Assembly (NCBI RefSeq): GCF_007293315.1
Contig: NZ_VLXZ01000015.1
Location: 16,625-80,624, forward strand
Source: Alkalicoccobacillus porphyridii
GTDB lineage: Bacteria > Bacillota > Bacilli > Bacillales > Bacillaceae_D
DNA: 64,000 nucleotides
Direction of reading: 5' to 3'
Positions 16,625 to 26,511 of this stretch are shown piece after piece. Made by a program: the position numbers and the translations under genes. The stretch's first letter is position 1. Each line of letters starts with the position of its first letter. The notes under the pieces are model-generated. The model was given only the letters and a program-made list of their open reading frames with translations. It had not been told where the DNA came from and ran no database searches.

Positions 16625-17263
16625 CTAATCGTTAGTTATTTGTATATCGCGGATCGTAGAGACAATGGTGTCTGCTTGGGACAGGTCCTGACTGCCGGCA
16701 TCTGGCGCCAAATATCCAATACATGTCATACCCGCAGCCTTTGCCGACCGTACGCCGTTACGAGAATCCTCCAACACAACACAGTCCGTTGGCTCAACGC
16801 CTAATACTCGCGCTGTTTCAAGATAAATATCTGGTGCCGGTTTTCCTTCGTTCACTTCTTCACCACTAATAATAGAGGCAAACTGATCAACAATTCCAAA
16901 CTTCTCAAGAACGGCCGTGATATACACTCTTGGGGAGGAGGAGGCTACTGCCATTGGGATATTTGCCTTAGAGAGCTTTTGCATCAGCTCTCTAATTCCT
17001 TCAATTGGCTCAAGATCCGATTCTTTTAGCTTACGTAGCTTTTCTGTGATTTGATGCTCTAGAATCTCTTCAAGCTCGCCTGTTAATCCGTGCTCTGTTT
17101 TCACGCTGCCCCACATCTCCGTGCTTACCATTCCCATATACTTACTAAGATCTTCTTCCGTAATAGTCGCTCCGTACTTTGCAGCTGTAGCAATTTCCAC
17201 TTCTATATGATGCGGTTCACTATTAATAATGACACCATCCATATCAAAGATAAAAGCTTTCAC
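16625..17263 (-). CDS. HAD-superfamily phosphatase (beta-phosphoglucomutase-like)
   Basis: A 212-aa HAD hydrolase with motif I DMDG (Asp7, Asp9), motif II Ser in AVASSS (about 109), Lys in EGKPAPD (about 143) and motif IV EDSRNG (about 169-174). The inserted helical cap is of the beta-PGM/phosphatase type. The start is GTG, directly after the rqcP TAA, so the two are coupled. It begins the insertion that separates rqcP from yabP. Confidence 0.87.
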   Translation of the reverse strand: MKAFIFDMDGVIINSEPHHIEVEIATAAKYGATITEEDLSKYMGMVSTEMWGSVKTEHGLTGELEEILEHQITEKLRKLKESDLEPIEGIRELMQKLSKANIPMAVASSSPRVYITAVLEKFGIVDQFASIISGEEVNEGKPAPDIYLETARVLGVEPTDCVVLEDSRNGVRSAKAAGMTCIGYLAPDAGSQDLSQADTIVSTIRDIQITND

Positions 17264-17524
17264 TTATCCATTCACCTGCTCTTCTTTCACAATCGTATAC
17301 ATCATTCCTGCTTCATCCTTGCGACTGGTTTCTTTTACGATATCAACTGAAACCGTAACAAGCTTTTGACCAAAACGAATGATGAGCTCATCGCCTGCTT
17401 TTACATCTGAGCCAGCCTTTGCTTGATTGCCATTGATCGAAATTCTACCTTGATCACAGACTTCCTTTGCTAATGTACGGCGTTTAATTAAGCGTGATAC
17501 TTTTAGAAATTTATCTAATCTCAT
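17264..17524 (-). CDS. rqcP: RqcP (YabO/HslR), ribosome quality-control S4 protein
   Basis: An 86-aa S4-domain protein (domain about 1-60, MRLDKFLKVSRLIKRRTLA). RqcP works with RqcH on stalled 50S subunits during C-terminal alanine tailing. A good AAGGAG precedes the ATG. It is 15 bp after yabN, the normal order; in B. subtilis yabP would follow, whereas here a HAD gene does. Confidence 0.92.
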   Translation of the reverse strand: MRLDKFLKVSRLIKRRTLAKEVCDQGRISINGNQAKAGSDVKAGDELIIRFGQKLVTVSVDIVKETSRKDEAGMMYTIVKEEQVNG

Positions 17525-17539
17525 TGTTTTTGCTCCTTT

Positions 17540-19006
17540 TTATTGATCTGTTTTTTTACTTTCCTGCCACATCGCTTCTAGCTCATCCAAAGACATAGCC
17601 TTCATGTCTTCACCTAATGACTCAGTCTGATGCTCCATGCATTCAAACCTACGCTTGAACTTATGATTCGTTTGGGCAATTGCTTGTTCGGCATCAAGCT
17701 TATAAAAGCGAGCTAGATTAGCCACTGTAAACAAAACATCTCCTAGCTCCTTTAGCTGATCTTCCTGGCTACCCGCTTCCACTTCCTCTTTAAATTCGGA
17801 AAGCTCTTCATTTAACTTGTCCCAGATAGGTTGGGCTTCCGTCCAATCAAATCCAACCTTTGCAGCGGCTTTTTGCATAGATATGGCTTTCATCAATCCA
17901 GGCAAGCCTTGCGGGATCCCCGATAATAGACCTTCCTTCTGTTCGCCCTTCTCAGCTTGTTTAATTGCCTCCCAATTGCTCACGACATCCTCTGCTGTAT
18001 CGGCAGCTGCTTGTCCAAAGACATGAGGATGTCTACGAATCATTTTGCTTGTGATGGACTGCAGAACATCCTGGATGGAGAACCAGCCGTTATCCTCACC
18101 AATTTGGGCATGCAGCATAACCTGCAAGAGCACATCCCCAAGTTCCTCTATAAGATTTTCATCGTCCTCTTGATCAATAGCTTCAAGTACTTCATAAGCT
18201 TCTTCAATTAAATATGGTTTTAAAGACTGATGCGTCTGTTTTTTATCCCAAGGACAGCCATCCGGTCCCCGGAGCCGGGCGATTACCTGCCGTAATGTTG
18301 CAAATTCCTCTTGCAGCAACGCTTCTTCACGAACGGGCGGCACATATACAGCGGTTAAGTTATTTAATGTCGTCACACGATCTAAGTCGTACAGCGGCAC
18401 TCGGAGCAACTGTTCCTTTGAGGAGCCAACCGCAGTAGCGATGACTACTTCATAATCATCTGGCAGTCGTTCCATTAAGGTTAGCTTAACATCTGAAGCA
18501 ATCATTTCATCATACACTTGGACAATAATGATATGCTGCTGAAGCTGAAAGTCATCTCGCTTTAAAGAGGTTCCATCAAGAATCTGGCTGCCTTCTATCG
18601 GATCAATTTGTAGCGCCGTGTACATGGAATCAAGAAAGCTTGCCCCTCCTAAAAACTTTAAATTAAGCTCCTGAGTCTCTGCCTCTTTCAAAAGAAGCTG
18701 GATGGTCCGTTCGGCCACAAAAGGGTGGCCCGGGACTGCATACGTGATATCCCCGCTCGCCGCTGCAGTAATGAGCCTCTGCACAATGTTTTGGTAGACG
18801 GCTTCAAATTGATCATGCTGCTCATATATTTCATCAAAGGAAGTCCATGCCACCCCTTCGTTTTTGAGATCATGTAGAACTGGATGATCCTCAGTTCGCA
18901 CAAACAGTTGCTGCGCTTTTTTTAGATGGCGATACAGACCAATGGACATTTGCTCTAAATCCCCTGCCCCAAGTCCTACTACATATATTGTTCTCACTTT
19001 ATTCAA
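17540..19006 (-). CDS. yabN: YabN: tetrapyrrole-methylase-like plus MazG fusion
   Basis: A 488-aa two-domain protein. Residues 1-225 resemble a SAM-dependent tetrapyrrole methylase (GLGAGDLEQM at about 11-20). About 235-480 is MazG nucleotide pyrophosphohydrolase, with PDGCPWD and repeated EE...ELGDVLxxV motifs in two copies. MazG removes non-canonical NTPs. Its start overlaps the yabM stop by 4 bp. The methylase half has no established reaction. Confidence 0.93.
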   Translation of the reverse strand: MNKVRTIYVVGLGAGDLEQMSIGLYRHLKKAQQLFVRTEDHPVLHDLKNEGVAWTSFDEIYEQHDQFEAVYQNIVQRLITAAASGDITYAVPGHPFVAERTIQLLLKEAETQELNLKFLGGASFLDSMYTALQIDPIEGSQILDGTSLKRDDFQLQQHIIIVQVYDEMIASDVKLTLMERLPDDYEVVIATAVGSSKEQLLRVPLYDLDRVTTLNNLTAVYVPPVREEALLQEEFATLRQVIARLRGPDGCPWDKKQTHQSLKPYLIEEAYEVLEAIDQEDDENLIEELGDVLLQVMLHAQIGEDNGWFSIQDVLQSITSKMIRRHPHVFGQAAADTAEDVVSNWEAIKQAEKGEQKEGLLSGIPQGLPGLMKAISMQKAAAKVGFDWTEAQPIWDKLNEELSEFKEEVEAGSQEDQLKELGDVLFTVANLARFYKLDAEQAIAQTNHKFKRRFECMEHQTESLGEDMKAMSLDELEAMWQESKKTDQ

Positions 19007-20601
19007 CCCTTCCTACTTGAAAACACTCGTTTTAATCGGTTCAGCTTTGGTACCTGTTCCCACTCACTTGCAGTGAATATAGGTAGTGTAAATAAACAGA
19101 TAAGGACAGCCAGGCCTCCTATTACGCTAACTGTTAGAGCAATCACTGTATCCAGTGCTCTCGTTTGACCCATTCCAATCCACCCGTCCAACAGCCATAA
19201 TGACAAGGTAGCCACTATTATTAGAGCTGCAAAGGTTCCGGCAATTGCCCCGTATGGTTTGAAATGAGTATATATATTCCCCGCCGCTCGCTTTATGAAA
19301 CAAAGACCAAGTGTGGCCATCAAGACAAATGCGATGGTTGTTGCCAATGACGAGCCCATTGCCCCCATTACCGGGATTAGGATGACATTTGCAATCAGCT
19401 TTACGACAACTCCAATTAAAATAATGAACGCAGGCCATCTTACTTTTCCGTACCCTTGCAGGATGGCTGCAGTCGTTAAATAGATGGAGCAAGGCGCAAT
19501 CGACAGCACCAGTATTCTTAATACAGAAGAGCCTTGCTCATCAGTAAATAACATGTGATTAACTGGATTCATAATGATGATAAGGCCTATGGTGGCTGCT
19601 CCCCCTAAAAGTAGAGCGAGTCTAAGTGCCATATCTTGATACGCAAGCGCCGAGGTGTGATTCTTATTCGCCTGTGCCTGAGCGATAGCTGGCACAAGCG
19701 CTAAAGCCATGGTTGTAGCCAGAATGGTCCCCAACTGAATAAACGGCTGACCGCGATCAAACACACCCTTCACTTGATACGCTTGTCCTTCACTCATGCC
19801 GAAGCCTTCAAGCAGATGAATCATCGTAAACACATCTGCAAACTGAAAGAATATCAACACTAACGCATTCATACAGATAAATACACTCTGCGCTAGAAGA
19901 TGCCCACTTTGTCTGATCCCTGATAAAATAGGGAGCTTTTTCAATTCAGTTAAACCAAATGACCCGCCTCTTTTAAACAAGAATAGGCATAGAATCACAA
20001 CAGACGTGAAACTACCTAGCAAAGAGCCATAGATAGCTCCTGTCCCGAATTGATACGCATCGGCCCCTGATTTCATTAGTAAATACGTAATAATAAGAAT
20101 AGCACTTACTCTAACCAATTGTTCCCCGACATTTGAAACGGCAGTAGGCACCATATCTCCTTGTCCTTGAGATATTCCTCTTGTCACGCTCAGAAATGGT
20201 AGAAATAAAAAGGAAAAGCCGGTAATTCTCAAGACTCCTGTTAACTGCGGATCTCCCATGCTGATAGCTAGCCAAGGTGCGGCTCCAATCATAAACAAGG
20301 CCGCAAGTATTGAGAACATCATTAGCCCTACAAAATAGGCAGCTGCATCTGTGCGTGCATCTCGTTGGTTTGCACTGGCAAGCCTGCGAGAAAGGACAAC
20401 GGGAAAGCCATATAAGGAAACGATGGCCATAAAACCGTAGAATGGATACATCTGCTGGTACACGTAGAACCCTAAATCTCCAGTCATATTCTGGTAAGGA
20501 ATGCGGTAACCCGCGCTAATTATTTTAGTGATTAAGGCTGCAATTGATAATAATACGGCGCCTCCGAGGAATGTTTTTCTATGATTTACTTCTATGCTCA
20601 A
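19003..20601 (-). CDS. yabM: YabM, SpoVB/MurJ-like polysaccharide flippase
   Basis: A 532-aa polytopic membrane protein (about 14 segments) of the MOP/MATE-like family, motif AGYRIPYQNMTGDLGFYVY near residue 30. Relatives flip lipid-linked wall precursors. The TTG at 20601 is chosen because GGGGGAAGG lies just upstream; an earlier in-frame TTG at 20643 has only a weak site. It is the first gene of yabM-yabN-rqcP. Confidence 0.88.
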   Translation of the reverse strand: MSIEVNHRKTFLGGAVLLSIAALITKIISAGYRIPYQNMTGDLGFYVYQQMYPFYGFMAIVSLYGFPVVLSRRLASANQRDARTDAAAYFVGLMMFSILAALFMIGAAPWLAISMGDPQLTGVLRITGFSFLFLPFLSVTRGISQGQGDMVPTAVSNVGEQLVRVSAILIITYLLMKSGADAYQFGTGAIYGSLLGSFTSVVILCLFLFKRGGSFGLTELKKLPILSGIRQSGHLLAQSVFICMNALVLIFFQFADVFTMIHLLEGFGMSEGQAYQVKGVFDRGQPFIQLGTILATTMALALVPAIAQAQANKNHTSALAYQDMALRLALLLGGAATIGLIIIMNPVNHMLFTDEQGSSVLRILVLSIAPCSIYLTTAAILQGYGKVRWPAFIILIGVVVKLIANVILIPVMGAMGSSLATTIAFVLMATLGLCFIKRAAGNIYTHFKPYGAIAGTFAALIIVATLSLWLLDGWIGMGQTRALDTVIALTVSVIGGLAVLICLFTLPIFTASEWEQVPKLNRLKRVFSSRKG

Positions 20602-20847
20602 GCGCCTTCCCCCTACAGATCTATCTAGTCTTATCATACTCAATTTCCAGTTGATTCGCCATAACTGGCTGGGTGAGATATGTATTTACTATTGGGATTT
20701 ACTATTTGGCAGGCATTAAACGAAACTATTTTAGCCAGACAATCTGAAATTTCATGTGCGCGAGCTGAAGTAGTTCTATGAGAGCAACCATAATTGAAAG
20801 GTTGAGCTCCACCTCATTTTCAAGTAAAGTGAAGGAGTATGTTATCT

Positions 20848-20869
20848 GGCTTAACTAAGCCGTTTTTTT
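20848..20869 (+). terminator. Possible leader terminator (attenuator) before murG
   Basis: GGCTT / AAGCC with AACT loop (20848-20861), followed by G and seven T, ends 26 bp before the murG start. It lies inside a leader that also has an imperfect CTCC/GGAG hairpin at 20807-20837. The second copy AAGCC...GGCTT (20857-20875) offers an alternative pairing. A short ORF (ATG TTA TCT ...) overlaps the hairpin but has a poor ribosome site. Confidence 0.4.
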
Positions 20870-20895
20870 AGGCTTTATATCTAAGGAGAATAATT

Positions 20896-21963
20896 ATGAA
20901 AAAAATCGTATTTACAGGTGGCGGCTCTGCTGGTCATGTTACCCCGAACCTAGCCATCATGGAACAGCTAGATCGTACAGAGTGGGATATTGCTTATATT
21001 GGCTCCCATAATGGAATAGAAAAAGAACTCATTCATAGAACCGATATTCCCTACCATCCCATTTCAAGCGGTAAACTAAGACGTTATATCGATAGAAAAA
21101 ATGCAACAGACGTTTTTCGAGTGGTTAAAGGAATATTTGATGCACGAAAGGTACTAAAAAAGCTTAAACCGGACCTCGTTTTCTCAAAGGGAGGCTTTGT
21201 CACTGTGCCCGTTGTGATCGCTGCATCCAGCTTAAAGATCCCGGTTTTTTTACATGAAAGTGATTTGACTCCTGGTTTGGCAAATAAAATCGCTCAACGC
21301 TTCACCACTCGTATTTTTACTTCATTTGATGAAGCGGCCGCTCATTTCCCGGCAGATAAAACAACAGCGATTGGATCGCCTATTCGTAAAGCTTTGTTAG
21401 AGGGCCGTGTGGAAAAGGGCTTGAACTATTTGGGCTTTCACAAAAGCGTGCCAGTATTAACAATTATGGGTGGGAGCTTAGGGTCTAAGGCTGTTAATGA
21501 CGCTGTACGAATAGCATTGCCTGAGCTTCTGTCTCGATTCCAAATTGTGCATCTATGCGGGAAGGGACATCTTGATCCAAGCCTTTCCAACCATAGTGGT
21601 TACAAGCAATTTGAGTATGTACATGATGAATTACCAGATGTACTGGCGGCCACCGATTATGTGGTGACTCGCGGTGGATCTAATGCTATTTTTGAGTTTC
21701 TCGCATTAAAGAAACCAATGCTTATTATTCCTCTATCCCGCGCTCAAAGCCGTGGTGATCAGATTTTAAATGCGCAGTCATTTGAACGAAAAGGCTACAG
21801 CATTACTCTTGAGGAAGAGATGCTTACATCTGAAAGCTTGCTTGAACAACTGATTGAGCTTAAAGAGAAGGAAGCGAGCTTTAAACAAAGCATGACGGAC
21901 GCCCAAGATACGGATGCTATTCAACAGATCCTTTCTGAAATTGATAAGTACACAACGAAGTAA
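20896..21963 (+). CDS. murG: MurG-type UDP-GlcNAc glycosyltransferase (extra copy)
   Basis: A 355-aa GT28 glycosyltransferase. The N-terminal [11 protein letters not shown] (8-18), the lipid-facing [12 protein letters not shown] (about 120-131) and the UDP-binding [16 protein letters not shown] (about 256-271) are diagnostic of MurG, which makes lipid II from lipid I. MurG is normally in the dcw cluster, so this may be a paralogue like the second murG of the B. cereus group. AAGGAG lies 9 bp before ATG. It is the only plus-strand gene between yabM and spoVT. Confidence 0.88.
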   Translation: MKKIVFTGGGSAGHVTPNLAIMEQLDRTEWDIAYIGSHNGIEKELIHRTDIPYHPISSGKLRRYIDRKNATDVFRVVKGIFDARKVLKKLKPDLVFSKGGFVTVPVVIAASSLKIPVFLHESDLTPGLANKIAQRFTTRIFTSFDEAAAHFPADKTTAIGSPIRKALLEGRVEKGLNYLGFHKSVPVLTIMGGSLGSKAVNDAVRIALPELLSRFQIVHLCGKGHLDPSLSNHSGYKQFEYVHDELPDVLAATDYVVTRGGSNAIFEFLALKKPMLIIPLSRAQSRGDQILNAQSFERKGYSITLEEEMLTSESLLEQLIELKEKEASFKQSMTDAQDTDAIQQILSEIDKYTTK

Positions 21964-21977
21964 GACTGTGTCCAAGT

Positions 21978-22050
21978 TTATGTATAAATAAACCTGAGGA
22001 TTTTATGATAGAGGCGACTCATCATTCGTCCTTCGCTTCCAAAATAACCA
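21978..22050. repeat. Decayed remnant of the type A family
   Basis: Shares patches with 51080-51155 in the same order: TGTATAAATAAACCTGAG, GATAGAGGCGACTCAT, GTCCTTCGCTTCCAAAAT. No type B unit or right end remains. Confidence 0.45.
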
Positions 22051-22052
22051 TC

Positions 22053-22101
22053 AAAAAAACCGTTTATCAGTAGGTATCTCCCTCTGATAAACGGTTTTTT
22101 A
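22053..22101. terminator. Bidirectional terminator between murG and spoVT
   Basis: A 17-bp perfect stem (AAAAAACCGTTTATCAG / CTGATAAACGGTTTTTT) with a 13-nt loop, serving convergent genes. Confidence 0.92.
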
Positions 22102-22104
22102 CTT

Positions 22105-22641
22105 CTATTCCATTTGCCTAGCCAAAAAGCTCGCAGCCGTTTCGGCCATTTTTTGTTCTAATGCGCCGTTAAGTGGTTGCTCTTTATTAAATATAATGAC
22201 CGTTCCTATCGGGTCCCCATTGGCAATAATCGGGGCAATCACAAAGCCTTTATAATGATCATGGTGCTCACTAACTAGATTATATTCTCCTGGATTCGAC
22301 TCCAATTTGGTCGATCTTTGCTCCATCGCTGTTTCCACAACCTCACCGATGGCCTTACTTGAAAATTCCTTTTTGGATGCCCCTGAAACGGCAATAAAAG
22401 TATCTCGATCTGAAATAAGTACATGGTGGTTAAGACTGCCATACAAAGCTTCAGCATATTCCTTTGCGAAATCACCAAGCTCAGAGATAGGTGAATACTT
22501 CTTCAAAATCACTTCACCGTCACGGTCGACAAAAATCTCTAACGGATCCCCCTCGCGAATTCGTAAGGTTCTACGAATTTCTTTTGGTATAACCACCCTT
22601 CCAAGATCATCAATACGTCTTACAATTCCAGTAGCTTTCAT
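22105..22641 (-). CDS. spoVT: SpoVT, stage V sporulation transcription factor
   Basis: A 178-aa forespore regulator that tunes sigma-G genes. Residues 1-50 are an AbrB-type swapped-hairpin DNA-binding domain (MKATGIVRRIDDLGRVVIP); 57-178 form a GAF-like domain. Both are full length. It lies between mfd and the murG insertion, with a sigma-G promoter in the gap to mfd. Confidence 0.96.
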   Translation of the reverse strand: MKATGIVRRIDDLGRVVIPKEIRRTLRIREGDPLEIFVDRDGEVILKKYSPISELGDFAKEYAEALYGSLNHHVLISDRDTFIAVSGASKKEFSSKAIGEVVETAMEQRSTKLESNPGEYNLVSEHHDHYKGFVIAPIIANGDPIGTVIIFNKEQPLNGALEQKMAETAASFLARQME

Positions 22642-22710
22642 GCTGTTTCCTCACTTTCAATGGTGTAATCCCTGGACTTTCTTCTCTAACATTCAGGCTC
22701 GGGTTACGAA

Positions 22711-22740
22711 TAGTATTTGTCTACAAACAAGAACTATTCC
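22711..22740 (-). promoter_or_regulatory. Sigma-G promoter of spoVT
   Basis: Minus strand: GGAATA (22735-22740), 17-bp spacer, AATACTA (22711-22717). This fits the sigma-G pattern (TGMATA, 17-18 bp, CATACTA). spoVT is a known sigma-G gene. Confidence 0.6.
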
Positions 22741-22806
22741 CCAATTTTTGAATTTGTTTGAGTGTATTGGATTCATTAGCCATTCTGTAAGGAGTGAGCG
22801 TTTCAT

Positions 22807-25800
22807 TTAAGAAGCAGGCGTGGCTTCTGTGTTTTTCTTAGAGCTAGGAATGGCATCTACGGCCTTTTCAATTATGGTAAGAAGGTCTTCGTTTGTTAAA
22901 CGTCTTGATTTAATGACTATTTTTATCTTTTGACCCTCTGTGCCAAGTGATACCTCGCGCCCTAAGGCATTCACAAGCTCAAATAGCTTGCTTCCATCCA
23001 TCTGCTTACTACTTTCTTCGGTTAAAAGAACCGTCACTTGATCCTTGCTTTCTGTGATTTTCTCAATACGTTCCTGATCGGCAATCATCTTAATCTTTGT
23101 TAATCGGAATAAATCCTGAACCTCTTGAGGATACTCCCCAAAACGATCAAACATTTCATCCTTTAGATCTCTTAATTCTTGAACATCCTCTATCGCTTTA
23201 AATCGCTTATACATCTCGATTTTTTGCTTCGCGTCGGTAATATAAGCTTCTGGAATATACGCATCAATCTTCACATCAAGCTCTGTTTGGAATGGTGGCT
23301 CCGTAGGCTTCTCACCCTTACGTTCTTCAATGGCTTCCTTCAGCATTTGCGAGTACAAGTCAAATCCAACAGACTCGATAAAGCCATGCTGCTGAGCACC
23401 TAACAGATTCCCTGCCCCACGAATGGTTAAGTCTCTCATCGCAATTTTGAAACCAGAGCCTAGCTCTGTAAATTCTTTAATCGCCTGCAGTCTTTTCTCT
23501 GCAACCTCTGTGAGCACCTTATCACGTTGGTAGGTGAAATAAGCATACGCCACACGATTAGATCGACCAACTCGCCCGCGAATCTGATAGAGCTGAGACA
23601 GACCCATTTTATCTGCATTATAGATAAAGAGTGTATTAACATTCGGTATATCCACCCCGGTTTCAATAATCGTGGTTGTTACAAGAACGTCGCTTTCTCC
23701 CTCAAGGAAATCAAGCATGATAGATTCAAGCTCTCTTTCATTCATTTGACCATGGGCAAAGCTTACTTTTGCATCAGGGACTAGCATGGATATCTTCTCA
23801 GACATACGTTCAATATCCTCCACACGATTATAAAGGAAGTAAACCTGTCCACCTCTAGCCATCTCACGTTCAATCGCTTCTCGAACAAGTGATTCATTAA
23901 ATTCAACCACATAGGTCTGTACAGGAAAACGGTTTTCCGGTGGCGTCTCAATTACAGATAAATCGCGCACACCAAGCATCGACATATGTAGAGTTCGTGG
24001 AATAGGCGTAGCTGTTAAGGTGAGAACATCAATGTTTGTTTTTAACTGCTTAATTTTTTCTTTGTGTGTTACCCCAAATCGTTGCTCCTCGTCCACAATT
24101 AATAGACCAAGGTCTTTAAACACAACATCCTTAGATAACAGTCGATGAGTTCCCACAATTAAATCGACCGATCCTGCTTTTACACCTTTCAGTGTTTCGT
24201 TCTGCTCCTTACGTGAACGGAAGCGACTAAGAACCCCGATATTAATAGGAAATTCAGAAAAACGTTCCATAATTGTCTCATAGTGCTGCTGTGCAAGAAT
24301 GGTTGTGGGCACTAAGATGGCCACTTGCTTGCCATCCATAATCGCTTTGAAAGCAGCACGTATCGCGACTTCCGTCTTTCCATAACCCACATCACCACAA
24401 AGAAGACGGTCCATTGGACGGATTCGTTCCATGTCCTTTTTAATTTCTTCTGCAGCTCTGAGCTGGTCTTCTGTCTCAGCGTATTGGAAGGATGTTTCAA
24501 ATTCACGCTGTTCATGACTATCCTTCGTGAAAGCGTGTCCCTTACTTGCTTCGCGTTCTGCATATAGCTTAATCAAGTCATCAGCAATATCTTCTACAGA
24601 GGATTGAACCTTACGCTTTACCTTTTTCCAATCGCTTCCTCCAAGTGCATAGATTTTTGGATTCTTCTCTTCTGAACCCACATATTTCTGCACTTGATCA
24701 ATTTGATCAACTGGGACATAAAGCTTATCATTGGCTGCATACCGAAGATGCAAGTAATCCTTATGAAGTCCATTTATCTCAAGAGTTTCAATTCCAAGAT
24801 ATTTTCCTATCCCATGATTGGTGTGAACAATTAAGTCACCAACCTTCAACTCGGAATAGCTCTTAATTCGCTCAGCATTGGTCAGCTTCTGGCGTCGTTG
24901 TGGACGTTTCGTCTGCTTTGTGAAAACCTCTTCCTCTGTTAGTACCACTAATTTCTGTAATGGCAGCTCAAATCCGGAGTGCAGCTGCCCCTGCATAATG
25001 TTAATCGTTCCGGCAGTCAGTTCTGTTGAACGATCCACCAGATGTGTTTCAATTTGCTCATCCTCCAAGTTAAGAGCTAGTCGATCTGCCCGCTCTTTTG
25101 TACCCGCAACAAATAACACCGCATAGCCAGCTTTTTTCCAGCGTTTAACCTCTGACTCAAGCAGTTGCATTTGCCCATGGAAATTCTGCATGGATTTGCA
25201 ATTAAAATTAACTACATTTTGAGGTGAAGTGGATGGTACATGCTTTAAGAAAAGGGACAGATATAAAATCGGCTGTTTACCTTTTTGCAGCTGCGAAAGA
25301 ACGTCTAATGACATGACCACATCGTGGACAAGATCACCGCTCTCAATTAGCGACAAGCTCCAATCGGTTTCCTCCTTCTGCAAACTGTCAGCCATTTCCT
25401 TTACCCGGCTCATCTCATCAATAATAATCAATGAATCTTCAGACATATAGCTTAATAACGTCTCTGGCTCTGTATAATAAAAGGACATGTACTTGTACAT
25501 TCCTTCAAAGCTGGTGCGTTGCTTAAGCTTGTCTATATCAGAGGAAATCTTTTGATCTAGGAGTGCCCGTGTTGTTTTAGAGGACACTCGTTTTAAGGTA
25601 TTTGCAAGCTGCTGCTCCAATTGATTCGCCGCATGCAAAAAGTGCTCATCTTGAAGGATGATTTCTTCTGCTGGGCCAATCTTAAGCTCCGTGATATTTT
25701 CAAGTGATCGTTGCGTATCCAAAGCAAATGTACGAATGGAGTCAATTTCTGTATCAAATAACTCAATGCGAACAGGGTTAGGTTCTGTGAGCGGATACAA

Positions 25801-26349
25801 ATCGATGATCCCCCCACGCACACTGATTTCACCTGGAGCTGAGACCATATCAACACGTCGATAGCCTATTCGTATTAGCTTTGTCAGCAACGAATCAATG
25901 GATGTAATATCCGATCCCGTTTGAAAGGAATAGGAGCTACTCATCCATAGTTCTTTTGGTGGTAGAAGCCTTCTGACTCCAGCTAACGGAGCTACAATTA
26001 CACCAGAAAATCCTTCTGTTAATGTATTTAATACATCTAATCGTTGCGCCTTCATCTCAGGACTGGCTACAGCTATTTCAGCAGAAATTAGCTCATTCAC
26101 TGGGTAGAGATATACATGCTCTTCACCAAGAAGGTCGGTTAGATCTTCACAGATTTTTTGAGCCTGAAATAAATTGTGGGTAATAATTAGTTGGTTTTTT
26201 TTCGTCTCACGAAATAAAGAAGCCATCGCCAATGTCCGGGATGAACCTGTCAGCCCGGTAATTAACTGTTCCTTAATACTCGCATCTAAACTGGTAGAAA
26301 CGGAGTGAAACTCCTGGCTACTACTAAAATACGATTGCAATCCTAACAT
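22807..26349 (-). CDS. mfd: Transcription-repair coupling factor Mfd
   Basis: A 1180-aa ATP-dependent translocase that removes stalled RNA polymerase and recruits UvrA. It has UvrB-like N-terminal domains, a CarD-like RNA polymerase-binding domain (around 490-560, IVHTNHGIGKYLGIE), RecG-like motor with Walker A CGDVGYGKTEVA (about 650) and DEEQRFG (about 753), and the C-terminal D7 autoinhibitory domain. Full length. Lies between fin and spoVT as in B. subtilis. Confidence 0.98.
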   Translation of the reverse strand: MLGLQSYFSSSQEFHSVSTSLDASIKEQLITGLTGSSRTLAMASLFRETKKNQLIITHNLFQAQKICEDLTDLLGEEHVYLYPVNELISAEIAVASPEMKAQRLDVLNTLTEGFSGVIVAPLAGVRRLLPPKELWMSSSYSFQTGSDITSIDSLLTKLIRIGYRRVDMVSAPGEISVRGGIIDLYPLTEPNPVRIELFDTEIDSIRTFALDTQRSLENITELKIGPAEEIILQDEHFLHAANQLEQQLANTLKRVSSKTTRALLDQKISSDIDKLKQRTSFEGMYKYMSFYYTEPETLLSYMSEDSLIIIDEMSRVKEMADSLQKEETDWSLSLIESGDLVHDVVMSLDVLSQLQKGKQPILYLSLFLKHVPSTSPQNVVNFNCKSMQNFHGQMQLLESEVKRWKKAGYAVLFVAGTKERADRLALNLEDEQIETHLVDRSTELTAGTINIMQGQLHSGFELPLQKLVVLTEEEVFTKQTKRPQRRQKLTNAERIKSYSELKVGDLIVHTNHGIGKYLGIETLEINGLHKDYLHLRYAANDKLYVPVDQIDQVQKYVGSEEKNPKIYALGGSDWKKVKRKVQSSVEDIADDLIKLYAEREASKGHAFTKDSHEQREFETSFQYAETEDQLRAAEEIKKDMERIRPMDRLLCGDVGYGKTEVAIRAAFKAIMDGKQVAILVPTTILAQQHYETIMERFSEFPINIGVLSRFRSRKEQNETLKGVKAGSVDLIVGTHRLLSKDVVFKDLGLLIVDEEQRFGVTHKEKIKQLKTNIDVLTLTATPIPRTLHMSMLGVRDLSVIETPPENRFPVQTYVVEFNESLVREAIEREMARGGQVYFLYNRVEDIERMSEKISMLVPDAKVSFAHGQMNERELESIMLDFLEGESDVLVTTTIIETGVDIPNVNTLFIYNADKMGLSQLYQIRGRVGRSNRVAYAYFTYQRDKVLTEVAEKRLQAIKEFTELGSGFKIAMRDLTIRGAGNLLGAQQHGFIESVGFDLYSQMLKEAIEERKGEKPTEPPFQTELDVKIDAYIPEAYITDAKQKIEMYKRFKAIEDVQELRDLKDEMFDRFGEYPQEVQDLFRLTKIKMIADQERIEKITESKDQVTVLLTEESSKQMDGSKLFELVNALGREVSLGTEGQKIKIVIKSRRLTNEDLLTIIEKAVDAIPSSKKNTEATPAS

Positions 26350-26454
26350 GTGGATCCCCCTGTTTCCTCAAACCTTTATAGAAGATTCAAGCACACTTCT
26401 ATTTATTGCTACTCACTTGGTATCTATCTTATGCCTATAGCGACAGTAATTTGA

Positions 26455-26487
26455 ATAGAAAAATGCTTTGGCTTATTCTGCCAAAGC
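26455..26487 (-). terminator. Terminator after fin
   Basis: GCTTTGGC / GCCAAAGC (26465-26472 / 26480-26487) with a 7-nt loop, followed on the minus strand by ATTTTT. Confidence 0.75.
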
Positions 26488-26511
26488 TTGATGTATGGTT
26501 TGTCATTACAC

